Source of the DNA: Herbaspirillum sp. ST 5-3
GTDB lineage: Bacteria; Pseudomonadota; Gammaproteobacteria; Burkholderiales; Burkholderiaceae_D
Length of the DNA: 64,000 nt
NCBI RefSeq assembly: GCF_004804275.1
Contig: NZ_STGI01000005.1
Span: 186,001 to 250,000 of the forward strand
Reading direction: 5' to 3'
The notes beneath the pieces are model-generated. The model did no database searches, was not told where the DNA came from, and worked only from the letters and a program-made list of their open reading frames with translations. Position 1 is the first letter of the stretch; each line of letters opens with the position of its first letter. Below, piece after piece: positions 1 through 9,489 of the stretch. Position numbers and translations under genes: made by a program.

Positions 1-770
1 AGCTCCGCGATTTGACGTTGTCCGTGACCGATATTGCCAATGTTCTCGGCAATGCCTCCGTTGACCTGCGCATAGGTCCGCTCCAGGTCAAGCAAGCGAT
101 TGCGGGCGACATATCCATCCTTGGCCAGATCGCGCAAGCCTTCCAGTTGCTCCTTGAGGAAAACCTGTTGCTGCTTCTGACTTTCGAGGGACTCCTTCAG
201 GCCCGTCAATTGCGCCTTCAGTCCGGCAATATTTTCATCAATCGCGGCCAATTCACTCTGCAGCGACGACTGGCGCGATGAAAACAATTGCGATTGCAAT
301 GCGATATTGCTGGCAACGCGAGGATCATTCTTCGCCGATTCCAGCTCCGGGGGAAAGGCAATCGTCTTCTTGCCATCGCGTTCAGCGATCAGACGCGCTT
401 CAACAGCCCGATCGGTAAAGTACTGCACGCGAGTCATCTCCGCCGCCGACTTCGCCTGCACATCGTTCATACGCACCAGCGGCTGACCGGCTTTCACCAC
501 GTCGCCTTCCTTGACGAGGATGTCCTCGATGATGCCGCCGGTTTGATGCTGGATGATCTTGCGGTTGCCGGACACGATCACGGTTCCGGAGGCAGGCGCG
601 CCCTTGTCGAGTGGTGCAAAGGACGCCCACAGCAAGAACCCGCCCACGCCCAGCAGCACGATGAGCCAGCCGAGCCGCGCATAGCGCGACGGATCGGTTT
701 CCAGTTTGACCGGGGATACATCCTGCGCTTCGACGTCGGTCGCGACTTCTTTTGTCTTCAAGAGTTTCAT
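1..770 (-). CDS. Type I secretion membrane-fusion (HlyD-family) adaptor, C-terminus outside window
   Basis: This is the periplasmic adaptor that joins an inner-membrane ABC exporter to a TolC-type outer-membrane channel. The frame is open from the ATG at 770 to the window edge, giving about 256 N-terminal residues; the C-terminal part is missing. Visible are a short cytoplasmic tail, one membrane segment near residues 33-52, the lipoyl-type half-motif with HQTGGIIEDILVKEGD, and a long Gln/Glu/Leu-rich alpha-hairpin. An AGGAG ribosome site lies about 9 bases before the ATG, and the start is only 10 bases after the ABC exporter stop, so the two are cotranscribed. The neighbouring giant RTX protein is the obvious substrate. 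Family assignment is firm; substrate is inferred. Confidence 0.9.
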   Translation of the reverse strand, partial: MKLLKTKEVATDVEAQDVSPVKLETDPSRYARLGWLIVLLGVGGFLLWASFAPLDKGAPASGTVIVSGNRKIIQHQTGGIIEDILVKEGDVVKAGQPLVRMNDVQAKSAAEMTRVQYFTDRAVEARLIAERDGKKTIAFPPELESAKNDPRVASNIALQSQLFSSRQSSLQSELAAIDENIAGLKAQLTGLKESLESQKQQQVFLKEQLEGLRDLAKDGYVARNRLLDLERTYAQVNGGIAENIGNIGHGQRQIAE

Positions 771-780
771 GGGTATGCTC

Positions 781-2580
781 CTATTCCGCAACGGCAGCAG
801 CGGTAACCTGCTGGGGCGCGCGTGCCGGCGCTTGTTGTTGCGGTTTGGCTTGTGCCTGTTGTGCCTGTTGCTGCGCCGGAACCTGGCCCGGCTTCTGGGC
901 TTGCGCCAGTGTCGCCAGCACGTCATTTGTCGGACCAAACAGTTGCGCAACGCCGTCGCGCAACAACAGCAGCTTGTTGGTCGCGCTGATGACGCTGGTC
1001 CTGTGGGTGACTAGCACGACGGTCTTTCCGCGATTGCGCAGGTCGACAATAGCGGCGACCAGTGCCTGCTCTCCGACTTCGTCAAGGTTGGAATTGGGCT
1101 CGTCCAGCACCAGAAGGGACGGGTCGCCATACATGGCGCGGGCCAGGCCGATGCGCTGCTTCTGCCCGCCGGATAGTCCTGCGCCGCCATCGCCCAACGG
1201 TGTGTCATAGCCTTTCGGCAGGTGCAGGATCATGTCGTGCACGCCGGCGCGCTTGGCCGCATCCACCACCTTGTCCGAATCCACTTCGCCGAAGCGCGCG
1301 ATATTTTCCGCAACGGTACCGCCGAACAGCTCGATATCCTGGGGCAGATACCCGATATACGGACCCAGTTCATCCTTGTTCCACTGGTAGATATCGGCGC
1401 CATCCAGGCGCACCTTTCCCATTGCGGCCGGCCAGATGCCGACCAGCAGGCGCGCCAATGTCGATTTGCCCGATCCGCTCGGGCCGATCACGCCCAGCGA
1501 GTCGCCTGCCTGCAGGGCGAGATTCAAGCCCCGGATCACCGGCACCTGAACACCCGGCGGTGCGGCGGACACCGATTCCACTGCAATTGCGCCCTGCGGC
1601 GCGGGCAGCGGCATGCCAACAACGCGTGGCGGATTGGCTTCCAGCAGTTGCGTCAGACGTGCATAGGCGCTGCGAGTGCTGCTCCACTGCTTCCAGACGC
1701 CGATCAGCATCTGCACAGGGCTGAGTGCGCGTCCCATCAGAATAGAGGCGGCAATCATCATGCCCGGGGTGATCTTGCCTTCGACAGCCAGCAGCGCGCC
1801 AAAGCCGAGCACCAGCGATTGCAGCGAAGTCTGGAAGAACTTGGTGATCGCACCGACGATGCCGGCCTTATCGCTGGCTTCGGCCTGCAATTGCAGGAAA
1901 CGGCCGTGCAACTTGAACCAGCGGTGAATAAGGCTTTGCAGCATACCCATCGACTCGATCACTTCCGCATTGCGCAGATTGTTGTTGGCCAATGTGCTCG
2001 ACATGACGGCCAGCGTGTTCGCTTCGGACAGCGGCTTGCGTGACACCTTCTCGTTGATATAAGCCAGCGCAATCAGGATCGCGGTACCGCCCAAGGCAAA
2101 GAATCCAAGCGAGGGTTCGAACAGGAAGATCACCGCCAGATAGATCGGAAACCACGGCGCATCGAAGAAAGCGAACAAGGCATTCCCCGTCAGGAACTGG
2201 CGAATGTTCGTCAGGTCTTGCAGTGCCTGCCCAGGATTGCCGCCACCCTTGCGCAGGTTCTGCTCAAACGCCGCCGTGTAGACGCGCTTGTTCAGCCGCA
2301 TGTCGAGCTGTGCGCCAACCCGCACCAGCACGAAGGTACGCACATAGTCCAGCGCACTCAAGAACAGGTAGGCGCCCAACATGATGAGCGTCAGCATCAG
2401 CAGCGTGATCTCATTACGGCTGGGTATCACGCGGTCATAGACCTGCAACATGTAGAGTGACGGCACCAGCATGAGCATGTTGATGATCAGGCTGAAGACG
2501 CCCACGGTGCGGAAAGCACTCTTGAAACTCAAGAGCGCCTGCGTGATTTCATTCTGGGGAATCTGGAATTTTGGTTTCAT
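781..2580 (-). CDS. Type I secretion ABC exporter (PrtD/HlyB-type permease-ATPase)
   Basis: The protein is a fused permease-ATPase of the PrtD class without a peptidase domain. It would energise export of C-terminally signalled RTX proteins across both membranes. The N-terminal half has about six membrane segments. The ATPase has Walker [10 protein letters not shown], signature LSGGQKQR, Walker B LLVLDEP and a switch His in VTHRT. The C-terminus is Gln/Ala-rich. The frame is open to an ATG at 2667, but I prefer the ATG at 2580 (MKPKFQIP) because a Crp-type promoter upstream would start transcription near 2649, after 2667. No strong Shine-Dalgarno is seen at either start. It is first of a two-gene operon with the HlyD adaptor. 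Confidence 0.92.
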   Translation of the reverse strand: MKPKFQIPQNEITQALLSFKSAFRTVGVFSLIINMLMLVPSLYMLQVYDRVIPSRNEITLLMLTLIMLGAYLFLSALDYVRTFVLVRVGAQLDMRLNKRVYTAAFEQNLRKGGGNPGQALQDLTNIRQFLTGNALFAFFDAPWFPIYLAVIFLFEPSLGFFALGGTAILIALAYINEKVSRKPLSEANTLAVMSSTLANNNLRNAEVIESMGMLQSLIHRWFKLHGRFLQLQAEASDKAGIVGAITKFFQTSLQSLVLGFGALLAVEGKITPGMMIAASILMGRALSPVQMLIGVWKQWSSTRSAYARLTQLLEANPPRVVGMPLPAPQGAIAVESVSAAPPGVQVPVIRGLNLALQAGDSLGVIGPSGSGKSTLARLLVGIWPAAMGKVRLDGADIYQWNKDELGPYIGYLPQDIELFGGTVAENIARFGEVDSDKVVDAAKRAGVHDMILHLPKGYDTPLGDGGAGLSGGQKQRIGLARAMYGDPSLLVLDEPNSNLDEVGEQALVAAIVDLRNRGKTVVLVTHRTSVISATNKLLLLRDGVAQLFGPTNDVLATLAQAQKPGQVPAQQQAQQAQAKPQQQAPARAPQQVTAAAVAE

Positions 2581-2655
2581 TTTGGTTTCGGTCGATTGCA
2601 AGACACCCGATCCTGGCCGATTGAACAAGGCTAGCGAGAAGCTAAAAAACGCCGT

Positions 2656-2697
2656 CTTATCAACCATTTGCCAACTTTAAATGTGACGAATATCACA
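2656..2697 (-). promoter_or_regulatory. Crp box and -10 of the type I exporter operon
   Basis: The box at 2682-2697 is TGTGA-CGAATA-TCACA. With flanks (2679-2700) it is AAATGTGA-N6-TCACATTT, matching both arms of the E. coli CRP 22-bp consensus. A GATAAG -10 lies at 2661-2656 on the minus strand. This would place transcription near 2649 and the box centre about 40.5 bp upstream, a class II CRP geometry. The match is seen directly; binding is inferred. Confidence 0.75.
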
Positions 2698-2700
2698 TTT

Positions 2701-3046
2701 TCGGAAGCTTACCACAGAGGAAGTTGAAACTTAGAATATTTTTTCCGGGAACCTCTTTTGGCATTCAGGCGTGGCTCGTACGCAACGTGGCGGGCGTGCT
2801 GAGAGGAAGCAAGAAGGTCCGGAAATGGCTGCTAGCGGCCAGACAACCTGGTGGAGCTCAAGTCCGGGCAAAAAACATTTTCCTGCAGGATAGTAAGTGC
2901 CTGCTTAGCCCGTGACTATGACAACAGCAAAATAGCATTGCGCTTGGATGCGAAATGCCCAGCCGGTCCGGCGATGGGAAAGTGGTGGGGGAAGATGTCG
3001 GCGGCGGCAGGACTGCATCGTCCTGCACGCTCGGGGAGTGAAGCGA
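2701..3046. other. Intergenic region, no gene supported
   Basis: Nothing coding can be supported between the exporter promoter and the methyltransferase stop. A small plus-strand frame (2724-2915) starts with TTG and has no family resemblance. A perfect 7-bp inverted repeat, GCAGGAC/GTCCTGC with a 6-base loop, lies at 3007-3026, about 20 bases past the methyltransferase stop. It has no T-run, so it is a stem-loop of uncertain role. Confidence 0.4.
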
Positions 3047-3676
3047 TTACGGCTTGCGGAACAGCATGTAGGTGCCGACATCATCCCGTGGATAGGTCGG
3101 CTCGATACGGCGTGGTTGGGTTGCGAGAAGTTCGAGCGTAGGGAACAGGCGCTGATAAAGCGGCACCGGCCGCCCGATCGTGCACATGCCATTCGGATCA
3201 TCAGTAGCACCGTCGCAATGCGACGGATCGGTTTCTTCGCAGATCAACAGATAACCACCCGGCTTCAGGATGCGAAGAATCTCTTTCGCTGTCGCCTCCG
3301 CCACCGGATTGGTCAGATGCTGGAGAACGGTAAAGGTCAGGACAAAGTCCATGCTCGCCGTCGCTGCCGGCAGCTCCTGGAGTGAACCGACCTGGACGAA
3401 GTTGATATTCGGAAGCAGGCGCGTAGCTTCCTCGACAAAATGCGCCTCACGCTCAAAACCGGTCACCCGGTCAGCGAATTCCGTGAGGACGACGGTCATG
3501 CGGCCGAAACCCGCCCCGACTTCGCAAGCAGACTGAAAGCGCCAAGCGCCTACGGCATTCCTGATCAAGGCACGCACATCGGCGTGCTCGCGGTAGGTTC
3601 GTGCGGCAAACGCGGCATCGCGCACATCGACGACATGCTGCTGTTGCCAAACAACGCGTTGAGGGGAAGTGGTCAT
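3047..3676 (-). CDS. Class I SAM-dependent methyltransferase
   Basis: This 209-residue protein has the Rossmann methyltransferase fold. The SAM-binding glycine motif EVGAGFGRMT is near residue 51, an acidic ribose-binding residue follows in VTGFERE, and FTVLQHL and LKPGGYLLICEE are typical motifs IV and VI. The substrate cannot be told. It lies between the exporter and the giant surface protein on the same strand, so it may modify that protein or its glycan, but this is inference. The ATG has no clear ribosome site. A terminator-like hairpin pair separates it from the upstream giant gene, so it probably has its own promoter. Confidence 0.8.
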   Translation of the reverse strand: MTTSPQRVVWQQQHVVDVRDAAFAARTYREHADVRALIRNAVGAWRFQSACEVGAGFGRMTVVLTEFADRVTGFEREAHFVEEATRLLPNINFVQVGSLQELPAATASMDFVLTFTVLQHLTNPVAEATAKEILRILKPGGYLLICEETDPSHCDGATDDPNGMCTIGRPVPLYQRLFPTLELLATQPRRIEPTYPRDDVGTYMLFRKP

Positions 3677-3845
3677 ATTTCGAAAAACAATTAGTGGCGG
3701 AGGTGATTCATTGCTGCAGGTGGTGACGGATCAAGGGTGGCGTGAAAATCGCGCTCCCAAGTCATTGTTTTCTCGTCAACCAGGCGAGTTTAGCATGAAC
3801 GCGAAACTCGCCGGATTTCAGTACCGCTGGCACCGACCACCAAGT

Positions 3846-3877
3846 AAAAACCCCACCGCCTTGTGAGCAGTGGGGTT
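3846..3877 (-). terminator. Rho-independent terminator of the giant RTX gene
   Basis: Arms AACCCCAC (3849-3856) and GTGGGGTT (3870-3877) form a perfect 8-bp stem with a 13-base loop. On the minus strand a run of five T follows (3850-3846). It lies about 85 bases past the stop of the 1660-residue protein and is oriented to end its transcript. Confidence 0.75.
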
Positions 3878-3896
3878 CAATTTGTTCGGCTTGCCT

Positions 3897-3926
3897 TGCC
3901 GCCGCCAGATTGCTCTGGCGGCGGCA
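3897..3926. repeat. Strong GC-rich inverted repeat
   Basis: A perfect 13-bp stem, TGCCGCCGCCAGA/TCTGGCGGCGGCA, with loop TTGC lies between the giant gene stop and its terminator. It has no T-run of its own. In the transcript it would make a very stable 3' stem that could protect a long mRNA from exonucleases. Confidence 0.6.
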
Positions 3927-3962
3927 GGAAAGCTTTTCAGCAGGTGCTGACGCCTGTTGGTA

Positions 3963-6900
3963 TTACAGCAGGAAGTCGGAACCGGTCAGGCTGTCGACAC
4001 CGATCAGCATGATCTGCATGTCGGCTGCACCGTCGTTATCTGCATCGATTTCGACGATTGCATTGCCGCCCGTGACCGTGTAACGAACTTGACCATTACC
4101 AATGCCCGTTTGGTCGAAGCTAGCGGTACCGATAAACTCTTGTACGCCAGCCCAAGTCAGGCCACTCAGGTCGATCACGTCACCACCAGCGATACCGCCA
4201 TCGGTGAAGTCATTAATCACGTCGCGAGCTGCCGAACCGACACCCGAATCACCATCAGCGAAGATGAAGTGATCATCGCCTGCGCCACCGGTCATGGTAT
4301 CCAGACCTGCACCGCCAGTGATGTTGTCACCGCCTGCAGCCGCTACGATCGTGTCGTTACCAGCACCACCGTCGATGGTGTCGGCATCTTCGCCGTCGTA
4401 CAGGCTGTCGCCGTTGCCGCTACCAGTGATGGTCAGACCTGCACCGGCGTTGGTCACTGCAGTCACTGCAAAGTGCGAGTTGGTGCCGTTCTCACTCAGC
4501 GTCAGGCCATCAGCTTGCGCGGCCGTCAGCGTCACGGTGAACGCATCAGTACCAGCCGTACCTGCAGCGATCGTGTCGAGCGTGCCCAGATCCATCGATG
4601 CGAGCGAGATGCTGCCCGTTGCATGCAACTTCAGGGTCGCGTTAGCGGCCGATTCGGTGATGCCGCTGAAGTCATACGTTCCGGAATCCCCAACATTGAC
4701 CGTCACGCCGCCGTTCGTCGTACCGTTAGCCGTGATCGTATGATCCGTAGCTTGCGCTGCGGACAGGGTCAGGGTCTTCGTATCAGCAACGGTGACACCA
4801 AAGCTGCCGAGATTCGTACCGGCGTTCAGCGTAGCGTCGGCCGCAACTTGTGCCGTCAGACTACCCGCAGTACCGCCGGCGGTGTTGTTACCGGCAGTGA
4901 TATGGGTAAGGTCGTAAGCTGCTGCACCATCCAGACCGGTTACAACAACCGTACCACCGGTTTGACCGCCAGCCGTGGTGTTGTCACCACCGATGGTATG
5001 GCCAGTTGCCTTGGCTGCGGACAGGGTCAGCGTTGCACCAACGTCGACGCTGGTCGTGAAGCTGCCCAGGTTACCAGTGAAGGTGACGTTACCGGCGACG
5101 TTCGCCGTCTTCGTGCCCGTGACAGTAATCGTGCTCAGATCAGCGCCAGCCGTTGCGTTCAGCGCGGTCACTGCGACATTGCCAGCGCCCGAGATGGTTT
5201 CGCCAGTCAATACTGCAGCAGCACCGGTCAGGGTAGCACCGGAAGCAACGGTCACAACTGCCGTGCCGAGGTCGCCCGTGAAGGTCAGGTTGCTTGCCAC
5301 GGTCGTGGTCACAGTACCATCCGTGTAGTTGGTTGCACCACCTGCATGGGTACCAGCCGTCAACGCGGAGAGGTCGGCTGCTGCCGTCAGACCGGTCACA
5401 ACGATCGAACCGCCGTGATGTCCGTCACCCGTAGCGTTGTCGCCAGTCAGCGTGCCACCGGCGGTCGCGATACCAGTCGCTTGTGCAGCAGTCATCGTCA
5501 CGGTCACGTCTTGGGCAATCGTCGCCGCCAGGTTTGCGGAACCGAGGTCGGTGCCTGCGTCCAAGGTCGTGTCCGCAGCAAATGCGACCACAACTGAACC
5601 GCCCGAAGCAGTTACGCCACTGATGTCATATGCAGCCGCGCCGTTCAGACCGGTGACGATAACGTTTGCTGCGCTGTTATCTACCGATGCGCCGTTAGCT
5701 ACTGCAGCCGACATGGTGAGGTCGCCGCCACCGCTTACCGTTACGGCAACATCGCCGAAGTTACCGGTGAAGGTGACGTCATTCGTTGCACCGGTGGTAA
5801 CCAGCGTGCCATCGATCGTGCCCGAACCGCTCACGCCAGACAGATCAGCGTTCAGCGTGTCGATCAGGTTAGCGACATGCAGCGTGCCGGTAACCGTTGC
5901 AGAATGGCCAGAGATGGTATCTGCATCCAGGGTCAGGGTGCCGGAAACATCGGTGAAGCTGTAGCTGCCCAGTGCGCTGAAGCCCGTTACGCCCTTGATG
6001 TCGGCCGTTTCAGTACCAGCGATGGTTATCCGGATCAAGTTGGAGCCGGTAACGATGATCTTGCCGTCCGCGACCATTTGCGCCAAATCAGCAGTTTGGC
6101 CGTTATCGGCGTTAGCAATCTCGATGTTGTGGTTCTGGCTGATAGTAACCGGGGAACCAGTCGTTGCAGCACGCAATGCAGCCAGCGTCTTGGTTGCGAA
6201 GTCGCCCACGACGCTCAGCGAAACATCATTGCTGACCGTGTCGGTGCCGTCGCCAGACGTGTAGGTAACATTGACTGCGCGGCCTGCGATTGCAGTCGAC
6301 AGATCGACCGTCAACGAACGGATCAAGGTCTGAACCAGAGCGTCAGTTGCGCTGCTATTGAAGGTGATCGTCATGCCAGTGCCGGCAGCAGGTGCTGCGG
6401 ACACGGTACCGATGATCGTTTCCACGCCGGCGCCGTCAGCAACAGCAACGCTGGTGCCGATGAGGCGAGCTTGGCTGGCAACTGCTGCGTTGGTGGTGTT
6501 GACCAGACCCAGCGTGTCGCCGGAACCGATGCCGGACACTACCAAGGTGCCGCCAGTGATGGCCGAACCGTTGGATGCGAAAGTTGCATTGCCCGTTGCA
6601 TCGATGTTGACGATGCCCACGTTTGCCACTTCGACTTCGCGGTCATCTGTTGCGCCAAGGTTGGCAATGGCTGCGGCGTCGTTCAAGTCGAACAGACGGG
6701 TGACGGAACCAGTTGCACCAGATGCATCGGCGACGGTAATGGTCACGTTGGCATCGCTGGCGCCTTGTGCTGCTGCCAGGCTGGTGTTGTCGATCAGCTG
6801 GTTGATCAGCGTGTTGGTAACACGTGCGCTGTTGAAAGTAATGATAGCGCCGTTTGCTTCGCCGTTATCGAACGTGCCTGCAGTGCCGCCAGTCACGTCG

Positions 6901-8945
6901 GTATAGGTGTCAACGATCGTACCGATAACTTCGTCGGTGGTGGTGCCGAGCAGTGCCGAATCAGCGATGATGGCATTGCCGACGCGATAGAAATTGGTGC
7001 CGTCAAACGTCAGAGCTTGCTTCGCAGCACCGAAGGTATTTCCAGTCGCAGCGATGGTCAGCGTGCCACCATTGAAGTTTGCTTCCGGATCTGCCACGTT
7101 GAAGTTGATGTCCACCAGATCGCCGGTGTTTGCGCCACCGTTGTCATCGATTTGAACAGCATCTGCGGTCACAACCGGTGATTCGTTGACATCAGTAACG
7201 GTCAGCGTGACTGCTTGCGTTGCGGTGTTGGTGCCATCGCTAGCGACGACGTCGAAGCTGTAGGAAGCCTTGGCTTCAAAGTTTGCAGATGCGTTCAGCG
7301 TAACTGCACCGGTCGCAGCATCGACGGTCAGGAAGGCTACATCAGCGCCAGCCAGACTGTAAGTCAACGGATTGCCATCCACGTCGCTTGCCGCTGCCTG
7401 GTAAACGACGGTGGCAACATCAGCGTTTTCAACCACAGTCGCGGTTGTTGCGCTCGTGATAACAGGCGCTTCATTCACGTTGGTAACGTCGAGCGTGACG
7501 GCCTGGCTGGTCGAAGCGGTGCCATCGCTGGCAACGACGTTAAAGGTGTAGGAAGCCTTGGTTTCGAAGTCGGCCGACGCCTTCAGCGTCACTGCACCGG
7601 TCGCCGCATCAATGTCGAACAGGGCTGCGTCATCGCCGGTCAGGCTGTAGGTTACCGTGTTGCCGTCAGCATCGGTTGCTGTGGCTTGGTAGACAACGGT
7701 AGCAACATCAGCATTTTCAGCCACAGTTGCGGTTGCTGCACTGGTCACAACCGGCGCATCATTCGCGTTGGTGACTGTCAGGGTGACCGCCTGGCTGCTT
7801 GACGTAGCACCATCGCTGGCAACAACGTTGAAGCTGTAGGAAGCCTTGGTTTCAAAGTCAGCCGACGCCTTCAAGGTCACTGCGCCGGTCGCAGTATTGA
7901 TATCGAGCAGAGCAGAGTCGGCGCCAGTGAGACTGTAAGTCACTGTATTGCCATCTGCATCACTTGCAGCTGCCTGGTAGACAACGGTAGCAACATCGGC
8001 GTTCTCAGCGACCGTGGCGGTTGCGCCGCTGCTAATTACCGGGGTGTTGTCGTTGGCGTTGGTGACGTTGATCGTCACGGTTTGCTCTGTGGAGCTGAGG
8101 GACGCATCAGCCGCCTTCACGCCCAGCGTGTAGCTGGTAGCGGTTTCATAGTCCAGAGCAGCAGCACCAGCAGCGGTCAGCGTGATTGCGCCGGTGGTGG
8201 CGTTGATCGCGAAGTAGCCAGCGTCATTGCCGGAGGTAATGGCGAATTCAATGACATTGCCGTCCGGATCGGTACCGGTGACGGTGCCAACTACAGCATC
8301 AGCAGCGGAACCTTCAGCGATGGACAGGGTAGCAGCCGTGACGGACGGAGCATGGTTCGTCATGCCATACAGCGTGGAGACGATGTCGTCTTGCACGGTG
8401 CTGATGTCGGTCGTCGCGGTAATCGTCTTCAGCAGGTCACGTGCAGCCTGAGCAGCAGCGTCGCCCGAATATGTCGCGCTTTCGGTCGTGATGGCAGCGG
8501 TGAAGTCGTCAGCGACGGCCAGCATGTTGGTGATCTTCGCGGCGTCCTGTTGGCCTTGCGTGGTCGTGTTGGCCAATGCGCCGGCCATCATCGAAATCGC
8601 GGCCTTGCCCATGGTCAGGGTGCCGTTGTTGATGCTTTCAACCCAGAACGAATATCCGGCAGCGTCGGGCAGACGGCCGAGCACGTTTTGGTAGAAGGAG
8701 AATACGAAGTTTTCAGCCGAAGTGCCGTACAGATTTGCGGACTCGGTGCCACCGAAGTTGTCAAGAATCGTTTTGACGCCCACATTGGTGGAGTACGAAG
8801 CATTGAACGCCTGGATGTCAGTCGGCGCGCCGTTTGCGAGCAGGGAGTCAGCCATGCTCTGCAAGCCAGCGGGATCAGCCGGACGGCCGAAATAGGCGAC
8901 GTACAGTTGCTGTACTAGCGGGAAATAATCTGCTGCTATTGCCAT
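3963..8945 (-). CDS. Giant RTX/cadherin-repeat surface protein secreted by type I system (DUF4214 N-terminus)
   Basis: This 1660-residue protein is probably secreted and surface-attached, as an adhesin or S-layer-like coat. Residues 1-190 resemble DUF4214 (YVAYFGRPADPAG, YQNVLGRLPDAAGY). Four cadherin-like repeats follow (about 197-590); the last three are about 95 residues each and nearly identical. A long Thr/Ala/Gly-rich region holds degenerate repeats around TFTGNLG and TLSAAQA (about 930-1490). RTX nonapeptides (GGAGNDTI, GGAGDDHF, about 1515-1565) bind calcium in this family. The tail ends SLTGSDFLL, typical of type I substrates. There is no N-terminal signal peptide and no cysteine was noticed. 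An AAGGA ribosome site lies 8 bases before the ATG. The exporter and adaptor downstream are the likely secretion machine. Confidence 0.88.
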   Translation of the reverse strand: MAIAADYFPLVQQLYVAYFGRPADPAGLQSMADSLLANGAPTDIQAFNASYSTNVGVKTILDNFGGTESANLYGTSAENFVFSFYQNVLGRLPDAAGYSFWVESINNGTLTMGKAAISMMAGALANTTTQGQQDAAKITNMLAVADDFTAAITTESATYSGDAAAQAARDLLKTITATTDISTVQDDIVSTLYGMTNHAPSVTAATLSIAEGSAADAVVGTVTGTDPDGNVIEFAITSGNDAGYFAINATTGAITLTAAGAAALDYETATSYTLGVKAADASLSSTEQTVTINVTNANDNTPVISSGATATVAENADVATVVYQAAASDADGNTVTYSLTGADSALLDINTATGAVTLKASADFETKASYSFNVVASDGATSSSQAVTLTVTNANDAPVVTSAATATVAENADVATVVYQATATDADGNTVTYSLTGDDAALFDIDAATGAVTLKASADFETKASYTFNVVASDGTASTSQAVTLDVTNVNEAPVITSATTATVVENADVATVVYQAAASDVDGNPLTYSLAGADVAFLTVDAATGAVTLNASANFEAKASYSFDVVASDGTNTATQAVTLTVTDVNESPVVTADAVQIDDNGGANTGDLVDINFNVADPEANFNGGTLTIAATGNTFGAAKQALTFDGTNFYRVGNAIIADSALLGTTTDEVIGTIVDTYTDVTGGTAGTFDNGEANGAIITFNSARVTNTLINQLIDNTSLAAAQGASDANVTITVADASGATGSVTRLFDLNDAAAIANLGATDDREVEVANVGIVNIDATGNATFASNGSAITGGTLVVSGIGSGDTLGLVNTTNAAVASQARLIGTSVAVADGAGVETIIGTVSAAPAAGTGMTITFNSSATDALVQTLIRSLTVDLSTAIAGRAVNVTYTSGDGTDTVSNDVSLSVVGDFATKTLAALRAATTGSPVTISQNHNIEIANADNGQTADLAQMVADGKIIVTGSNLIRITIAGTETADIKGVTGFSALGSYSFTDVSGTLTLDADTISGHSATVTGTLHVANLIDTLNADLSGVSGSGTIDGTLVTTGATNDVTFTGNFGDVAVTVSGGGDLTMSAAVANGASVDNSAANVIVTGLNGAAAYDISGVTASGGSVVVAFAADTTLDAGTDLGSANLAATIAQDVTVTMTAAQATGIATAGGTLTGDNATGDGHHGGSIVVTGLTAAADLSALTAGTHAGGATNYTDGTVTTTVASNLTFTGDLGTAVVTVASGATLTGAAAVLTGETISGAGNVAVTALNATAGADLSTITVTGTKTANVAGNVTFTGNLGSFTTSVDVGATLTLSAAKATGHTIGGDNTTAGGQTGGTVVVTGLDGAAAYDLTHITAGNNTAGGTAGSLTAQVAADATLNAGTNLGSFGVTVADTKTLTLSAAQATDHTITANGTTNGGVTVNVGDSGTYDFSGITESAANATLKLHATGSISLASMDLGTLDTIAAGTAGTDAFTVTLTAAQADGLTLSENGTNSHFAVTAVTNAGAGLTITGSGNGDSLYDGEDADTIDGGAGNDTIVAAAGGDNITGGAGLDTMTGGAGDDHFIFADGDSGVGSAARDVINDFTDGGIAGGDVIDLSGLTWAGVQEFIGTASFDQTGIGNGQVRYTVTGGNAIVEIDADNDGAADMQIMLIGVDSLTGSDFLL
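7180..8050 (-). repeat. Three tandem cadherin-like repeats of about 285 bp
   Basis: Three consecutive units, at about 8050-7765, 7765-7475 and 7475-7180, each encode about 95 residues with the blocks ENADVATVVYQA, DGN, TYSL, ATGAVTL, FETKASY and VVASDG. They are close to identical in protein and visibly similar in DNA, which suggests recent duplication inside the giant gene. A fourth, more diverged unit precedes them at about 8050-8355. Confidence 0.8.
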
Positions 8946-9040
8946 GGTATGGTCCTTAAGGAAATTGTTTAAACCAGGTTTGTCTGCTACTCAGGGCACA
9001 CAGCGCTGTGTACGGCCTGAGTGCTTTTTGCAGAACTGGG

Positions 9041-9085
9041 AGTATATTGCCACACAGCCACCCCATTGTTGTGACGGTTGTCACA
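9041..9085 (-). promoter_or_regulatory. Crp box and -10 of the giant RTX gene
   Basis: The box at 9070-9085 is TGTGA-CGGTTG-TCACA. Minus-strand -10 candidates are TATACT (9046-9041) and the overlapping AATATA (9048-9043), putting the box centre about 41-44 bp upstream of the start site. The leader would be about 90 bases. Immediately further upstream is the inverted repeat AGAAATA-N6-TATTTCT (9091-9110), which may be a second operator. Confidence 0.75.
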
Positions 9086-9489
9086 TTGAAAGAAATATTG
9101 TTGTATTTCTGCAGGTGATATCAGGCGGAAAGTTTTCGGTCCTGAATCCGGTATTGGGGGCACATTGGCAGGCACGGCCTGGGAGCTCATGCTGCAACGC
9201 AGCACCTCATGTTTAATGAGGTGAATAGATTAGTGCAGACGCTTGACGAACAGAAAACGGCGCGCAGGAAGAGCCGAGTCTCGACTGGCGAGGCCCAGCT
9301 AATTCAAATAGTTGGGAAAAAGTGTCGGCCGATGAAATACAACCCCAACCGCCGTCAGCCCGTCACATCATTGCATGACCCCGGTGGAAGCAGCTCAAGC
9401 TCGGAGCTTTCAGATCACCCCCGACCAAGACAAAAGAGGCTTGAAGGGAACTCTCGGAAGCAGGCGGCTTTCTTCGCCGATCGTCGGAT
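9086..9489. other. Intergenic region between the giant RTX gene and fecR
   Basis: No gene is supported. Besides the palindrome at 9091-9110, a perfect hairpin CACCTCAT-GTTTA-ATGAGGTG lies at 9203-9223. It is about 270 bases past the fecR stop and has no T-run. I see nothing else in 9224-9489. Confidence 0.4.

Noticed and set aside
2724-2915. Small plus-strand frame with GAGGAAG before a TTG start
   Set aside because: It has a TTG start, no similarity and unfavourable composition; a chance frame in the intergenic region is more likely.
3957-7181. Long plus-strand frames (546 and 434 codons) opposite the giant RTX gene
   Set aside because: They are antisense shadows of a repetitive, Ala/Thr/Gly-rich gene, have odd Cys/Arg/Gln-rich composition, and lack ribosome sites and family resemblance.
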